From positions 79,437 through 143,436 of the forward strand of contig NZ_JALHRX010000017.1 of NCBI RefSeq assembly GCF_023952475.1: a stretch of DNA of 64,000 bases, read 5' to 3'. The notes under the pieces were generated by a model. It was not told the DNA's origin. It saw nothing but the letters and a program-made list of their open reading frames with translations, and did no database searches. Source of the DNA: Cupriavidus sp. WGlv3. Its GTDB lineage: Bacteria; Pseudomonadota; Gammaproteobacteria; Burkholderiales; Burkholderiaceae. A program made the position numbers and the translations under genes. Below are positions 26,661 through 36,423 of this stretch, piece by piece. Positions within the stretch are counted from its first letter, which is position 1, and each line of letters starts with the position of its first letter.

Positions 26661-27233
26661 ATGACCCTGCCTTCGCCGACTTCCCCCCGCTTCCACTACC
26701 GCCTGGCGGCGGTGCATGACTGGGGCGATATCGCCGCCGTCACGCAACAGGCCTACGGGCAATATGAACTGGCCATCATGGAAGATTGCCGCGCCTCGTT
26801 CCAGCGCGGCATGCAGGCCGTGCTGGCGACCAGCCACCCGGACATGGAATGGTGGGTGGCGGAGACCGATCACGGCATCATGGGCGCGGTGCTGTTCTGC
26901 CACCCGGGCGCGACACTGCCGGCGCTGGACGGCAGCACCATCACCTTGACCCAGCCCGAGGCGCGGCTGCTGTCGGTCAGCCCGCAGGCGCGCGGCCTGG
27001 GGTTGGGGCGCACGCTGATGCAGATCTGCATCCAGCGCGCGCGCGATATCGGGGCGTCGACGCTGGTGGTGCGCACCATGCCGGAAATGGCGTCGGCCAA
27101 CCGGCTGTGCCAGCAGATGGGTTTCACCAAGCGCACCGAGGCCGGCGCGCGCAGCGGCGCGATGGCGCGGCTGATCGACTACACCTACGCCATCCCGCCC
27201 GAAGACCCGGCGCCCGACGCGCCGCGCCCCTGA
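26661..27233 (+). CDS. GNAT-family N-acetyltransferase
   Basis: Transfers an acetyl group from acetyl-CoA to an unknown acceptor. 190 residues from MTLPSPTSPRFHYRL. The acetyl-CoA-binding motif A is LLSVSPQARGLGLGRTLMQ near 105-123, followed by the usual MPEMASANRLCQQMGF segment. A TACAAT -10-like box lies at 26625-26630, which supports the chosen start, although the same frame is open back through the tandem repeat to 26382. The stop lies 2 bp from the 3' end of convergent ispF. Confidence 0.85.
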   Translation: MTLPSPTSPRFHYRLAAVHDWGDIAAVTQQAYGQYELAIMEDCRASFQRGMQAVLATSHPDMEWWVAETDHGIMGAVLFCHPGATLPALDGSTITLTQPEARLLSVSPQARGLGLGRTLMQICIQRARDIGASTLVVRTMPEMASANRLCQQMGFTKRTEAGARSGAMARLIDYTYAIPPEDPAPDAPRP

Positions 27234-27235
27234 GC

Positions 27236-27745
27236 TCAGTCCTGCGCGTCCGCCACCGAGGCGCGCCAGAGCAACACCGCGGCCTGCGCCACGATCCCTT
27301 CCTGGCGCCCTTCGAAGCCCAGCTTTTCGTTGGTCTTGGCCTTGACATTGCAGCGCCCGGGCGCGATCGCCAGGTCGTCGGCCAGGTTGGCCACCATCGC
27401 CCCGATATGCGGCGCCAGCTTGGGCGCCTGCGCAATCACCGTGGTGTCGACATTGCCGATCTCATAGCCGGCCTCGCGCACGCGGCGCGCCGCCTCGCGC
27501 AGCAGCGCGCGGCTGTCGGCGCCGGCGAACTGCGCGTCGGTGTCTGGGAAATGGCGGCCGATATCGCCCAGCGCGGCGGCGCCGAAGAGCGCGTCGGTGA
27601 CCGCGTGCAGCAGCGCATCGGCATCGGAATGGCCCAGCAGGCCACGGTCGTGCGGGATCTCGACCCCGCCCAGGATCAGCTTGCGGCCGGGCACCAGCGC
27701 GTGGACGTCATAGCCCTGTCCCACCCGGATATCGAAAGGCATCAT
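27236..27745 (-). CDS. ispF: 2-C-methyl-D-erythritol 2,4-cyclodiphosphate synthase IspF
   Basis: Fifth step of the non-mevalonate isoprenoid pathway, cyclising CDP-ME-2-phosphate. 169 residues (168 if the second ATG is used). Zinc ligands lie in GYDVHAL near the N-terminus and in the LLGHSDADALLHAVTDAL region; the substrate loop is DIGRHFPDTD; the C-terminal motif is CNVKAKTNEKLGFEG. ispD starts 4 bp upstream on the same strand, so the two are co-transcribed. Confidence 0.96.
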   Translation of the reverse strand: MMPFDIRVGQGYDVHALVPGRKLILGGVEIPHDRGLLGHSDADALLHAVTDALFGAAALGDIGRHFPDTDAQFAGADSRALLREAARRVREAGYEIGNVDTTVIAQAPKLAPHIGAMVANLADDLAIAPGRCNVKAKTNEKLGFEGRQEGIVAQAAVLLWRASVADAQD

Positions 27746-27749
27746 GCGG

Positions 27750-28490
27750 TCATGCTCCTTTGGTGTGGTTGCCCAGCAGCACTTCGGCCAGCGCGAAGTC
27801 CTCCGGGTAGGTCACCTTGAAATTGCGCAGCGAGCCGTTGACCAGCCGCGGATGCAGGCCCAGGCGCTCGATCGCGCTGGCCTCGTCGGTCACCACAGCG
27901 CCGGCCGCCATGGCGTCCTGCAGCGCCTGGCGCAGCACGCCCAGGCGGAACATCTGCGGCGTCTGCGCCTGCCACAGCCCTTCGCGCGGCACCGTGGCGC
28001 CGATGCGGGCATCGTCCTGGGCGCGCTTCAGCGTATCCGGCACCGGCACCGCCAGGATGCCGCCGATGGCGGCGTCCGGATCGTCGTCGCCGTCGCTTTC
28101 CACCGCGCGCACCAGCGCGTGGACCATCGCCGGAGTCAGGCCCGGGCGCGCGGCATCGTGCACCAGCACCCAGTCGGCGTCGGTCGCGCCCAGCTGCGCC
28201 AGGTGGTGCAGGCCCGCCAGCACCGACGCATGGCGGCTGTCGCCGCCGACAAAGGCGGTATCGAAGCGCAGCCCGGCAAAAGCGGCCGCGCCGAAGCGCG
28301 ATTCCAGCGGCATGTCGTCGGGCGCCAGCACCAGCGCGGTGGCGTTGATGGCGTCGCACGCCGAAAACGCCGCCAGCGCGTACCAGATCATCGGGCGGCC
28401 GGCCACGGTCTGGTATTGCTTGGGCACGGCACCGCCGGCGCGGCTGCCGGTACCGGCACAGGGAATCAGGGCAAAGCGGCGAGCGGACAC
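27750..28490 (-). CDS. ispD: 2-C-methyl-D-erythritol 4-phosphate cytidylyltransferase IspD
   Basis: Third step of the MEP pathway: makes CDP-methylerythritol from MEP and CTP. 246 residues from a GTG start (V-SARRFALIPCAG); no ATG is available before the conserved N-terminal CTP-binding loop PCAGTGSRAGGAVPKQYQ. Further landmarks are VLVHDAARPGL near 120 and the C-terminal VTDEASAIERLG. It lies 4 bp upstream of ispF. It diverges from mfd, with a 243-bp spacer that carries a plus-strand TATAAT at 28599-28604. Confidence 0.93.
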   Translation of the reverse strand: MSARRFALIPCAGTGSRAGGAVPKQYQTVAGRPMIWYALAAFSACDAINATALVLAPDDMPLESRFGAAAFAGLRFDTAFVGGDSRHASVLAGLHHLAQLGATDADWVLVHDAARPGLTPAMVHALVRAVESDGDDDPDAAIGGILAVPVPDTLKRAQDDARIGATVPREGLWQAQTPQMFRLGVLRQALQDAMAAGAVVTDEASAIERLGLHPRLVNGSLRNFKVTYPEDFALAEVLLGNHTKGA

Positions 28491-28733
28491 AGGATCGGCG
28501 TGGAGTGAAAAGAAGCGCGGGACTGCCGGCCGGCCCGGCAAGAGGTGGGCGGCAAACGGACGGCAAACGGGCGGCAGCGGGACAACCGGTGCGCATTCTA
28601 TAATACGGCCCTTGCCGGTCGCCATGCCGCTTCGCCTTAACCGGCAGGGCGCCGCCGGCACCTGAAGTCCCCGGTTCCGACCCCCGCCCGCAATGCCGGC
28701 GGGGCGTCGTCGTTTTGAACGCCCCCTGCCGAC

Positions 28734-31700
28734 ATGCCTGACGCCACGCCCGCCTTTCCCTTTGTCAACCTGCCGCTGGTCAAGCCGGGGCTGCGCCACA
28801 GCGTGGCCGGCCTGCGCGGCTCGGCCGATGCGCTGGCGGTGGCCGCGTACGCGCGCCAGCACCGGGCGCGCGCGCCGATGCTGGCGGTGGTGTGCTCGCA
28901 TGCCGTCGATGCGCAGCGCCTGGCCGAGGAAATCCCGTGGTTCGCGCCGGAGCTGCGCGTGCGCCTGCTGCCCGACTGGGAAACCCTGCCCTACGACAGC
29001 TTCTCGCCGCACCAGGACCTGGTCTCCGAGCGTCTGGCGACGCTGCACGACATCCAGACCGGCCAGTGCGACGTGATGCTGGTGCCTGCCACCACCGCGC
29101 TGTACCGGCTCGCGCCGCCGGCCTTCCTGGCCGCCTACACCTTCTTCTTCAAGCAGGGCGAGCGGCTCGACGAGGCGGCGCTCAAGGCGCAGTTCACGCT
29201 GGCGGGCTACGAGCATGTCAGCGCGGTGATGCGGCCGGGCGAATACAGCGTGCGCGGCGGCCTGATCGACCTGTACCCGATGGGCTCGGCGCTGCCATAC
29301 CGCATCGACCTGTTCGGCGACGAGATCGAGACCATCCGCGCCTTCGATCCGGACACGCAGCGCAGCCTGTATCCGGTCAAGGAAGTGCGGCTGCTGCCCG
29401 GGCGCGAGTTCCCGCTCGACGAAGCCGCGCGCACCGCCTTCCGCGGCCGCTGGCGCGAAGTATTCGAAGGCGACCCCACCAAGTCGCCGATCTACAAGGA
29501 CATCGGCAACGGCGTGCCGTCGGCCGGCATCGAGTATTACCTGCCGTTGTTCTTCGAGCACAGCGCCACCGTGTTCGACTACCTGCCCGCCGACACCCAG
29601 CTGGTGTTCGCCGGCAACATCGACGAGGCCATCCGCCGCTTCTGGGCCGACACCACCCAGCGCTACAACTTCATGCGCCACGACCGCGAGCGCCCGCTGC
29701 TGCCGCCCGCGGACCTGTTCCTGTCGGAGGAGCAGTTCTTCGTCGCCGCCAAGCCGATGGCGCGGCTGGTGCTGCAGGTGGAAGCCGGCGCGGAGCAGCC
29801 GGCGTTCTCGGCCATCCTGCCCGACGTCGCGGTCAACCGCCGCGCCGAAGACCCGCTGGTCAACCTGGAGTCGCTGCTGCTCGACCAGCAGACCCGCGTG
29901 CTGATGTGCGCAGACTCTGCCGGGCGGCGCGAGACGCTGCTGCAGCTCTTTGCCGAAAGCGGCCTGCGCCCGCATCCGGTCGACGACTTTGCCGCGTTCC
30001 TGGCGGGCGACGCGCATTTCTCGATCGCGGTGGCGCCGCTGCAGAGCGGCTTTGCGCTGCCGCAGGCACGGCTGGCCTTCGTCACCGAAGCCGAGCTCTA
30101 CGCCGGCACCGCGCGCCGCACCGGGCGCCGCAAGCAGGAGCAGGCTTCCGCCGTCGATTCGATGGTGCGCGACCTGGCCGAGCTGAAGATCGGCGATCCG
30201 GTGGTGCACAGCGAGCACGGCATCGGCCGCTACCAGGGCCTGGTGACGCTCGACATGGGCCAGGGCGACGAAGAGTTCCTGCACCTGGACTACGACAAGG
30301 GCAGCAAGCTCTACGTGCCGGTGCACCAGCTGCACGTGATCTCGCGCTACTCGGGCGCCGATCCCGATACCGCGCCGCTGCACCACCTCGGCTCCGGGCA
30401 GTGGGACAAGGCCAAGCGCAAGGCCGCGCAGCAGATCCGCGACACCGCCGCCGAACTGCTCAACCTGTACGCGCGCCGCGCCGCGCGCGAGGGCTTCGCC
30501 TTCCCGCTCTCACCGAAGGACTACGAGACCTTCGCCGAGAGCTTCGGCTTCGAGGAAACCCCGGACCAGGCCGCCGCGATCGCCGCGGTGATCGCCGACA
30601 TGACCTCGGGCAAGCCGATGGACCGGCTGGTCTGCGGCGACGTCGGCTTCGGCAAGACCGAGGTGGCGCTGCGCGCGGCCTTCGTCGCCGTGCTCGGCGG
30701 CAAGCAGGTGGCAATGCTGGCGCCGACCACGCTGCTGGCCGAGCAGCATTTCCAGACGCTCTCCGACCGCTTTGCCGAATGGCCGGTGCGGATCGTCGAG
30801 CTGTCGCGCTTCAAGACCAAGAAGGAGATCGACGCCGCCATCAAGCAGATCAACGAGGGCAGCGTCGACATCGTCATCGGCACCCACAAGATCCTGTCCG
30901 ACCAGGTCAAGTTCCAGCGCCTGGGCCTGGTCATCATCGACGAGGAACACCGCTTCGGCGTGCGCCAGAAGGAAGCGCTGAAGACACTGCGCGCCGAGGT
31001 CGACATCCTGACGCTGACCGCCACGCCGATCCCGCGCACGCTGGGCATGGCACTGGAAGGCCTGCGCGACTTTTCGGTGATTGCCACCGCACCGCAGAAG
31101 CGGCTGGCGATCAAGACCTTCGTGCGGCGCGAGGAAGACGGCGTGATCCGCGAGGCCATCCTGCGCGAGCTCAAGCGCGGCGGGCAGATCTACTTCCTGC
31201 ACAACGAGGTCGAGACCATCGAGAACAAGCGCGCAAAGCTCGCCGAGCTGGTGCCCGAGGCGCGCATCGCGGTGGCGCACGGCCAGATGCACGAGCGCGA
31301 GCTGGAGCGCGTGATGCGCGATTTCGTCTCGCGTCGCGACAACATCCTGCTGTGCACCACCATCATCGAGACCGGCATCGACGTGCCGACCGCCAACACC
31401 ATCCTGATCCACCGCGCCGACAAGTTCGGGCTGGCGCAGCTGCACCAGTTGCGCGGCCGCGTCGGGCGCTCGCACCACCAGGCCTATGCCTACCTGCTGG
31501 TGCATGACGTCGACGGCCTGACCAAGCAGGCGCAGCGCCGGCTCGAGGCGATCCAGCAGATGGAGGAACTGGGCTCGGGCTTTTACCTGGCCATGCACGA
31601 CCTGGAAATCCGCGGCGCCGGCGAGGTGCTGGGCGACAAGCAGTCGGGCGAGATCCACGAGATCGGCTTCCAGCTCTACACCGACATGCTCAACCATGCG

Positions 31701-32183
31701 GTCAAGGCGCTGAAGGCCGGCAAGGAGCCCGACCTGATGGCGCCGCTGGCGGCGACCACCGAGATCAACCTGGGCACGCCGGCGCTGCTGCCCAACGACT
31801 ACTGCGCCGACGTGCACGAGCGCCTGTCGCTGTACAAGCGGCTGGCCAATTGCGAGACCCCGGAGCGCGTCGACGACATCCAGGAAGAGCTGATCGACCG
31901 CTTCGGCCGCCTGCCGGCGCAGGCGCAGGCGCTGGTCGAGACCCACCGGCTGCGCATCGCCGCGGCGCCGCTGGGGGTGCGCAAGATCGACGCCGGCGAA
32001 GCCACCATCAGCGTGCAGTTCGTGCCCAACCCGCCGATCGATGCGATGCGCATCATCGACCTGGTGCAGAAGAACCGCCATATCAAGCTGGCGGGTCAGG
32101 ACAAGCTGCGCATCGAGGCCAAGATGCCGGACGTGGCGGTGCGTGCGCAGACCATCAAGCATACGCTGCGGCAACTGGCGTAG
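28734..32183 (+). CDS. mfd: Transcription-repair coupling factor Mfd
   Basis: Removes RNA polymerase stalled at DNA lesions and recruits UvrA. 1149 residues, full length. The N-terminal UvrB-like domain includes LPDWETLPYDSFSPHQDL. The RNA-polymerase-interacting domain begins near LKIGDPVVHSEHGIGRYQG. The translocase has Walker A GDVGFGKTEVALRAAF near 635, a DEEHRFGV Walker B, TATPIPRTL (motif III) and QLRGRVGRS (motif VI). The C-terminal TRCF domain follows. TATAAT lies 130 bp upstream. Confidence 0.97.
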   Translation: MPDATPAFPFVNLPLVKPGLRHSVAGLRGSADALAVAAYARQHRARAPMLAVVCSHAVDAQRLAEEIPWFAPELRVRLLPDWETLPYDSFSPHQDLVSERLATLHDIQTGQCDVMLVPATTALYRLAPPAFLAAYTFFFKQGERLDEAALKAQFTLAGYEHVSAVMRPGEYSVRGGLIDLYPMGSALPYRIDLFGDEIETIRAFDPDTQRSLYPVKEVRLLPGREFPLDEAARTAFRGRWREVFEGDPTKSPIYKDIGNGVPSAGIEYYLPLFFEHSATVFDYLPADTQLVFAGNIDEAIRRFWADTTQRYNFMRHDRERPLLPPADLFLSEEQFFVAAKPMARLVLQVEAGAEQPAFSAILPDVAVNRRAEDPLVNLESLLLDQQTRVLMCADSAGRRETLLQLFAESGLRPHPVDDFAAFLAGDAHFSIAVAPLQSGFALPQARLAFVTEAELYAGTARRTGRRKQEQASAVDSMVRDLAELKIGDPVVHSEHGIGRYQGLVTLDMGQGDEEFLHLDYDKGSKLYVPVHQLHVISRYSGADPDTAPLHHLGSGQWDKAKRKAAQQIRDTAAELLNLYARRAAREGFAFPLSPKDYETFAESFGFEETPDQAAAIAAVIADMTSGKPMDRLVCGDVGFGKTEVALRAAFVAVLGGKQVAMLAPTTLLAEQHFQTLSDRFAEWPVRIVELSRFKTKKEIDAAIKQINEGSVDIVIGTHKILSDQVKFQRLGLVIIDEEHRFGVRQKEALKTLRAEVDILTLTATPIPRTLGMALEGLRDFSVIATAPQKRLAIKTFVRREEDGVIREAILRELKRGGQIYFLHNEVETIENKRAKLAELVPEARIAVAHGQMHERELERVMRDFVSRRDNILLCTTIIETGIDVPTANTILIHRADKFGLAQLHQLRGRVGRSHHQAYAYLLVHDVDGLTKQAQRRLEAIQQMEELGSGFYLAMHDLEIRGAGEVLGDKQSGEIHEIGFQLYTDMLNHAVKALKAGKEPDLMAPLAATTEINLGTPALLPNDYCADVHERLSLYKRLANCETPERVDDIQEELIDRFGRLPAQAQALVETHRLRIAAAPLGVRKIDAGEATISVQFVPNPPIDAMRIIDLVQKNRHIKLAGQDKLRIEAKMPDVAVRAQTIKHTLRQLA

Positions 32184-32262
32184 GGCCGATGGCGGGCGTG
32201 CATGGACGCGGCGCGCGGCCGGGTGTAGCATCGATTCCTTAACAAGTTAGCGATACCGCCCC

Positions 32263-33489
32263 ATGCCGACCCAAGCCGCCTCCGCCGGACCTTCCCGCCA
32301 GCCTGTCCCTGAAACCGCCGCGCGCGGCCGCGCGCTGGAATGGACCCAGCGGCTGGTGGCCTACGACACCACCAGCCGCCATTCCAACCTGGGACTGATC
32401 GAGTCGGTGCGCGACCATTTCCTGGCCAAGGGGTTGAAGCCGCATCTGAGCTACAACCCGCAACGGGACAAGGCCAACCTGTTCGTCACCGTGCCCGCGG
32501 CCAACGGCGCCACCAACGGCGGCATCGTGCTGTCCGGCCATACCGACGTGGTGCCGGTGGACGGCCAGGCCTGGACCACCGACCCGTTCAAGCCGGTGGT
32601 GCGCGACGGCAAGCTGTACGGCCGCGGCACCTGCGACATGAAAGGCTTTATCGGCACCAGCCTGTCGCTGCTGCCGGCCATCCTCGAGGCCCGGCTGCGC
32701 GAGCCGGTGCACTACGCGCTGTCGTTCGACGAAGAGATCGGCTGCATGGGCGCGCCCTACCTGCTGGCCGAACTGCGCGAGCGCGGCGTGACTCCCGGCG
32801 GCTGCATCGTCGGCGAACCCACCAGCATGCGCGTGATCGTCGCGCACAAGGGCATCAACGCGTACCGATGCTGCGTGCGCGGGCAGGCCGCGCATTCGTC
32901 GCTGACGCCCCGCGGCGTCAATGCCATCGAATACGCGGCGCGGCTGATCTGCTTTATCCGCGACATCGCCGACGAGTTCAAGGCCAACGGCCCCTACGAC
33001 CAGGCCTTCGACGTGCCCTACACCACCGCGCAGACCGGCACCATTCAGGGCGGCATTGCGCTGAACACGATCCCGGCGCTGTGCGAGTTCGTGTTCGAGT
33101 TCCGCAACCTGCCGGGCGTCGATCCGGAAGCGATCTACGCGCGCATCCAGGCCTATGCCAACGACGTGCTGCTGCCGAAGATGCGCGCCGAACATGCCGA
33201 TGCCGACCTGACGCTGAGCAAGATCGCCGCCGCGCCGTCGCTCGACGTGGCCGAGCAGGAAGCCATCACGCAGCTGGTGCGAGCGCTGACCGCGGACCGC
33301 GACACCAACAAGGTGGCCTATGGCACCGAGGCCGGGCTGTTCCAGCGCGCGGGCATTCCGGCGGTGGTATGCGGGCCTGGCGATATCCAGCAGGCGCACA
33401 AGCCGGACGAGTTTGTTTCACTGGACCAGCTTGCCGCGTGCGAGGCCTTTCTGCACAAGGTCGTCGACAGCTTGCGCGTGGCGGCCTGA
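32263..33489 (+). CDS. argE: Acetylornithine deacetylase ArgE
   Basis: Hydrolyses N-acetylornithine to ornithine and acetate in arginine synthesis. 408 residues, M20 family. Metal site 1 is LSGHTDVVPVDGQ near 84-96, followed by GRGTCDMKGF; the catalytic Glu pair is in FDEEIGCMGA; the C-terminal His is in GPGDIQQAHKPDEF. The last motif and CDMKGF favour ArgE over succinyl-diaminopimelate desuccinylase. It is followed after 123 bp by another M20 hydrolase of different, secreted type. Confidence 0.92.
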   Translation: MPTQAASAGPSRQPVPETAARGRALEWTQRLVAYDTTSRHSNLGLIESVRDHFLAKGLKPHLSYNPQRDKANLFVTVPAANGATNGGIVLSGHTDVVPVDGQAWTTDPFKPVVRDGKLYGRGTCDMKGFIGTSLSLLPAILEARLREPVHYALSFDEEIGCMGAPYLLAELRERGVTPGGCIVGEPTSMRVIVAHKGINAYRCCVRGQAAHSSLTPRGVNAIEYAARLICFIRDIADEFKANGPYDQAFDVPYTTAQTGTIQGGIALNTIPALCEFVFEFRNLPGVDPEAIYARIQAYANDVLLPKMRAEHADADLTLSKIAAAPSLDVAEQEAITQLVRALTADRDTNKVAYGTEAGLFQRAGIPAVVCGPGDIQQAHKPDEFVSLDQLAACEAFLHKVVDSLRVAA

Positions 33490-33612
33490 GAGCCCAGTTC
33501 TGCCGCGTTGCGTGCCCGCCGAAGGCACGCGGCGCGGCGCACCTCCGGCCAGGCATCCGGCATGGCCTCAGCACTGCCAGCATCAAACCAACAATAACGA
33601 AGGAGATCCTGC

Positions 33613-34992
33613 ATGGCTGCACGTCGCACCGCATCCCGTTCCACCACCCGCTTCGCCCTCGCCGGCCTGGCGCTCGCCGTCGGCCTGCTTTGCAACACCG
33701 CGCAGGCGCAAGCGCCGGCCGTACCCAGCGGCGCCGATGCGCTGCACGCCCAGATCGAGACCCGCGCCAAGGCTGTCGAAAAACAGCTGATCGCCTGGCG
33801 CCGCGATATCCACCAGCATCCGGAACTGGGCAACTACGAGACCCGCACCGCAAAGCTGGTGGCGGACCACCTGCGCAAGCTCGGCATGGAGGTAAAAACC
33901 GGCGTGGCCAGGACCGGCGTGGTCGGCGTGCTCAAGGGCGGCAAGCCCGGCCCGGTGGTGGCGCTGCGCGCCGACATGGACGCGCTGCCGGTCAAGGAGC
34001 GCGTCGACGTGCCGTTCGCGTCGAAGGCCAAGGGCCAGTACCTGGGCAAGGAAGTCGACGTGATGCACGCCTGCGGCCATGACACGCACGTGGCAATTCT
34101 CATGGCCACGGCCGAGGTGCTGGCCGGCATGAAGGACCAGCTGCCCGGCTCGGTCAAGTTCATCTTCCAGCCGGCCGAGGAAAGCCCGGCCGACTTCGAG
34201 CCCAATGGCTCGAACATGTGGGGCGCCAAGCAGATGGTCGCCGAGGGCGTGCTGGACCACCCCAAGGTCGACGCGATCTTCGGCCTGCACGTCACCAGCG
34301 GCATCGAGTCGGGCAAGCTGGGCTGGCGCAGCGGCGCGTCGATGGCCGCGGCCGACCAGTTCTGGATCGACGTCAAGGGCCGCCAGACGCACGGCGCGCG
34401 GCCGTGGGGCGGGATCGACCCGATCGTGGTGGCGTCGCAGATCGTGATGGGGCTGCAGACCATCCAGAGCCGCCAGGTCAATGCCATGCTGGAACCGTCG
34501 GTGATCACCGTGGGCACCTTTCACGGCGGCAACCGCATGAACATCGTGCCGGAAAAGGTCGAGATGATGGGCACCATCCGCACCTATGACGAAGGCATGA
34601 AGAAGGACATCCATGCCCGCATGAAGCGCACCACCGAGGCCATTGCCTCCAGCGCCGGGGCCGAGGCGAATTTCCGCGTGGTCGAGCTATACAACGCCAC
34701 CATCAACCAGCCGGCGCTGACCGAGAAGATGGCGCCCACGCTGCAGCGCGTGGCCGGCGACGGCAACTGGATGATCACGCCCAAGGCCACCGCCTCCGAG
34801 GACTTTTCGTTCTACCAGGAGAAGGTGCCGGGCTTGTTCTTCAATCTCGGCGTGACGCCCAAGGGGCAGGACGTGACCAAGGCGCCGTCGAATCACTCGC
34901 CGGAGTTCTATGTGGACGAGCCGGCGCTGATCAACGGCGTGCGCGCCCTGTCGAGCCTGACCGTGGACTACATGGTGATGGCGCAGCGCTGA
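33613..34992 (+). CDS. Secreted M20-family amidohydrolase (hippurate hydrolase-like)
   Basis: Cleaves N-acyl amino acids, aminoacyl amides or related compounds; substrate unknown. 459 residues, with AAGGAGATCC just before the ATG. Residues 1-33 form a signal peptide ending AQA, so the enzyme acts in the periplasm. Metal-binding landmarks are WRRDIHQHPELG, ALRADMDALPV, DVMHACGHDTHVA, FQPAEES and the C-terminal NHSPEFYVDE. A periplasmic location sets it apart from cytoplasmic hippurate hydrolases and IAA-amino-acid hydrolases of the same family. Confidence 0.9.
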   Translation: MAARRTASRSTTRFALAGLALAVGLLCNTAQAQAPAVPSGADALHAQIETRAKAVEKQLIAWRRDIHQHPELGNYETRTAKLVADHLRKLGMEVKTGVARTGVVGVLKGGKPGPVVALRADMDALPVKERVDVPFASKAKGQYLGKEVDVMHACGHDTHVAILMATAEVLAGMKDQLPGSVKFIFQPAEESPADFEPNGSNMWGAKQMVAEGVLDHPKVDAIFGLHVTSGIESGKLGWRSGASMAAADQFWIDVKGRQTHGARPWGGIDPIVVASQIVMGLQTIQSRQVNAMLEPSVITVGTFHGGNRMNIVPEKVEMMGTIRTYDEGMKKDIHARMKRTTEAIASSAGAEANFRVVELYNATINQPALTEKMAPTLQRVAGDGNWMITPKATASEDFSFYQEKVPGLFFNLGVTPKGQDVTKAPSNHSPEFYVDEPALINGVRALSSLTVDYMVMAQR

Positions 34993-35090
34993 TTCGCCCG
35001 GGGGCGCGGCGGGGGGCTACAATAGCGCTTTTGCCGCGTAGCAGCCCCCGCCTTGCCGACGACCGCGCAAGCGCCCGATTTTCGCCCGTC

Positions 35091-35945
35091 ATGCCCCTGA
35101 TCCTGCAGAGCCTCGCCCCGCTTGCCCCCGCCGACCTCGACACCGCCCGCACCCTGGCCCGCGCTTCCGCGCTGGTGCCGCGCAGCGACACCGTGGCCGT
35201 GGCCGAGGACTGCGCGCCGCTGACCCCGGCACTGCGCGACGCGCTGGACGACTTCTGCGGCCCGCGCGCGATCGACTGGGCAGTGGTGCCGGCCGGGCGC
35301 AAACTGTCCGACTTCCGCCTGGTGGCGATGGACATGGACTCGACCCTGATCACGATCGAGTGCATCGACGAGATCGCCGATTTCTGCGGCCTCAAGGCCG
35401 AGGTTTCCGCCATCACCGAAGCCGCCATGCGCGGCGAGATCACCGACTTCAACGAAAGCCTGCGCCGCCGCGTCGCGCTGCTCAAGGGGCTGGACGCCGC
35501 CGTGCTGGAGCGCGTCTATGCCGAGCGCCTGCGACTGTCGCCGGGCGCCGAGCGCATGCTCGAGACGGTGCGCGCGCTGGGCCTGAAGACGCTGCTGGTG
35601 TCAGGCGGCTTCGTGCACTTCACCGACCAGCTCAAGCCGCGCCTGCAGCTCGATTTCACCCGCGCCAACACGCTCGAGATCCTCGACGGCAAGCTGACCG
35701 GCAACGTTGTCGGCGAGATCGTCAACGCCGACGTCAAGGCCCGCACCGTGCAGGAAATCTGCGCGCAGATCGGCGCCACGCCGGACCAGGCCATCGTCAT
35801 GGGCGATGGCTCCAACGACCTGAAGATGATGGCCGTGGCCGGGCTGTCGGTGGCGTTCCGCGCCAAGCCGGTGGTACGCGCGCAGGCCAGCGTCGCCTTC
35901 AACCACGTCGGCCTCGACGGCCTGCTGGCCCTGTTCCCGCACTGA
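35091..35945 (+). CDS. serB: Phosphoserine phosphatase SerB
   Basis: Last step of serine synthesis, a HAD-family phosphatase. 284 residues from MPLILQSLAPLAPADL. A short N-terminal regulatory segment precedes the HAD core: motif I DMDSTLI with nucleophile Asp near 80, motif II SGGFVHFT, and motif III GDGSNDLKMM. TACAAT lies at 35018-35023, about 70 bp upstream. A GC-rich hairpin (GCGTCCGC / GCGGACGC, 35973-35993) without a T tract follows the gene. Confidence 0.95.
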   Translation: MPLILQSLAPLAPADLDTARTLARASALVPRSDTVAVAEDCAPLTPALRDALDDFCGPRAIDWAVVPAGRKLSDFRLVAMDMDSTLITIECIDEIADFCGLKAEVSAITEAAMRGEITDFNESLRRRVALLKGLDAAVLERVYAERLRLSPGAERMLETVRALGLKTLLVSGGFVHFTDQLKPRLQLDFTRANTLEILDGKLTGNVVGEIVNADVKARTVQEICAQIGATPDQAIVMGDGSNDLKMMAVAGLSVAFRAKPVVRAQASVAFNHVGLDGLLALFPH

Positions 35946-36086
35946 TCCCCGCCAGGCGCCTCGCCTTCTGAAGCGTCCGCCGCGCGCGGACGCTGCTCGC
36001 GCGCCGTCGCCACGCGTGGTGCTGCTGCCATCCACGTGCAGTGACGTTGTCACAGGTCGCACATCATCGACCTGGCGCTTGCGCAC

Positions 36087-36105
36087 ACAAATGCGAATCA
36101 TTATT
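36087..36105 (+). promoter_or_regulatory. Fur box upstream of the DUF3325-DUF3649-PepSY operon
   Basis: ACAAATGCGAATCATTATT matches 13 of 19 positions of the Fur consensus GATAATGATAATCATTATC and continues into ATTAATG, a markedly AT-rich island. It lies 31 bp before the first ATG, where Fur would block transcription in iron-replete cells. Confidence 0.75.
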
Positions 36106-36135
36106 ATTAATGTTTCGTTGATCTGACATTGCCCC

Positions 36136-36423
36136 ATGCAAGTTCTGGCCGTCCTTCTTGGCCTGGCTGCGGCCGCGTGCCTGTACCTGGCCGCGCCCAA
36201 CCAGGTGTTGCTGCCGCCCGGCACCCTCTCCCGGCCGCGGCTGGCCGGCTGGCTGGGGCTGGCGCTGACCTGCGCCAGCACCTGGCTGTGGAGCCTCACC
36301 GACGGCTGGCCGGTGGCGATCGCCGCCAGCCTGGTTACGGTGCCGTGCGCGTTGTCGGTGTGGCCGTTCATCGGCACCTATGCGGCGCGCAGGCGCCACG
36401 GCGAACGGGAGCAGCGGGCATGA
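36136..36423 (+). CDS. DUF3325-family small membrane protein
   Basis: 95 residues with three hydrophobic helices (LLGLAAAACLYLA, LGLALTCASTWLWS, IAASLVTVPCALSVWPFI). Length, pattern and context fit DUF3325, found in proteobacterial iron-uptake clusters. It is the first gene of a three-gene operon behind a Fur box; its TGA overlaps the ATG of the next gene (ATGA). Molecular role unknown; participation in iron homeostasis is inferred from context. Confidence 0.75.
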   Translation: MQVLAVLLGLAAAACLYLAAPNQVLLPPGTLSRPRLAGWLGLALTCASTWLWSLTDGWPVAIAASLVTVPCALSVWPFIGTYAARRRHGEREQRA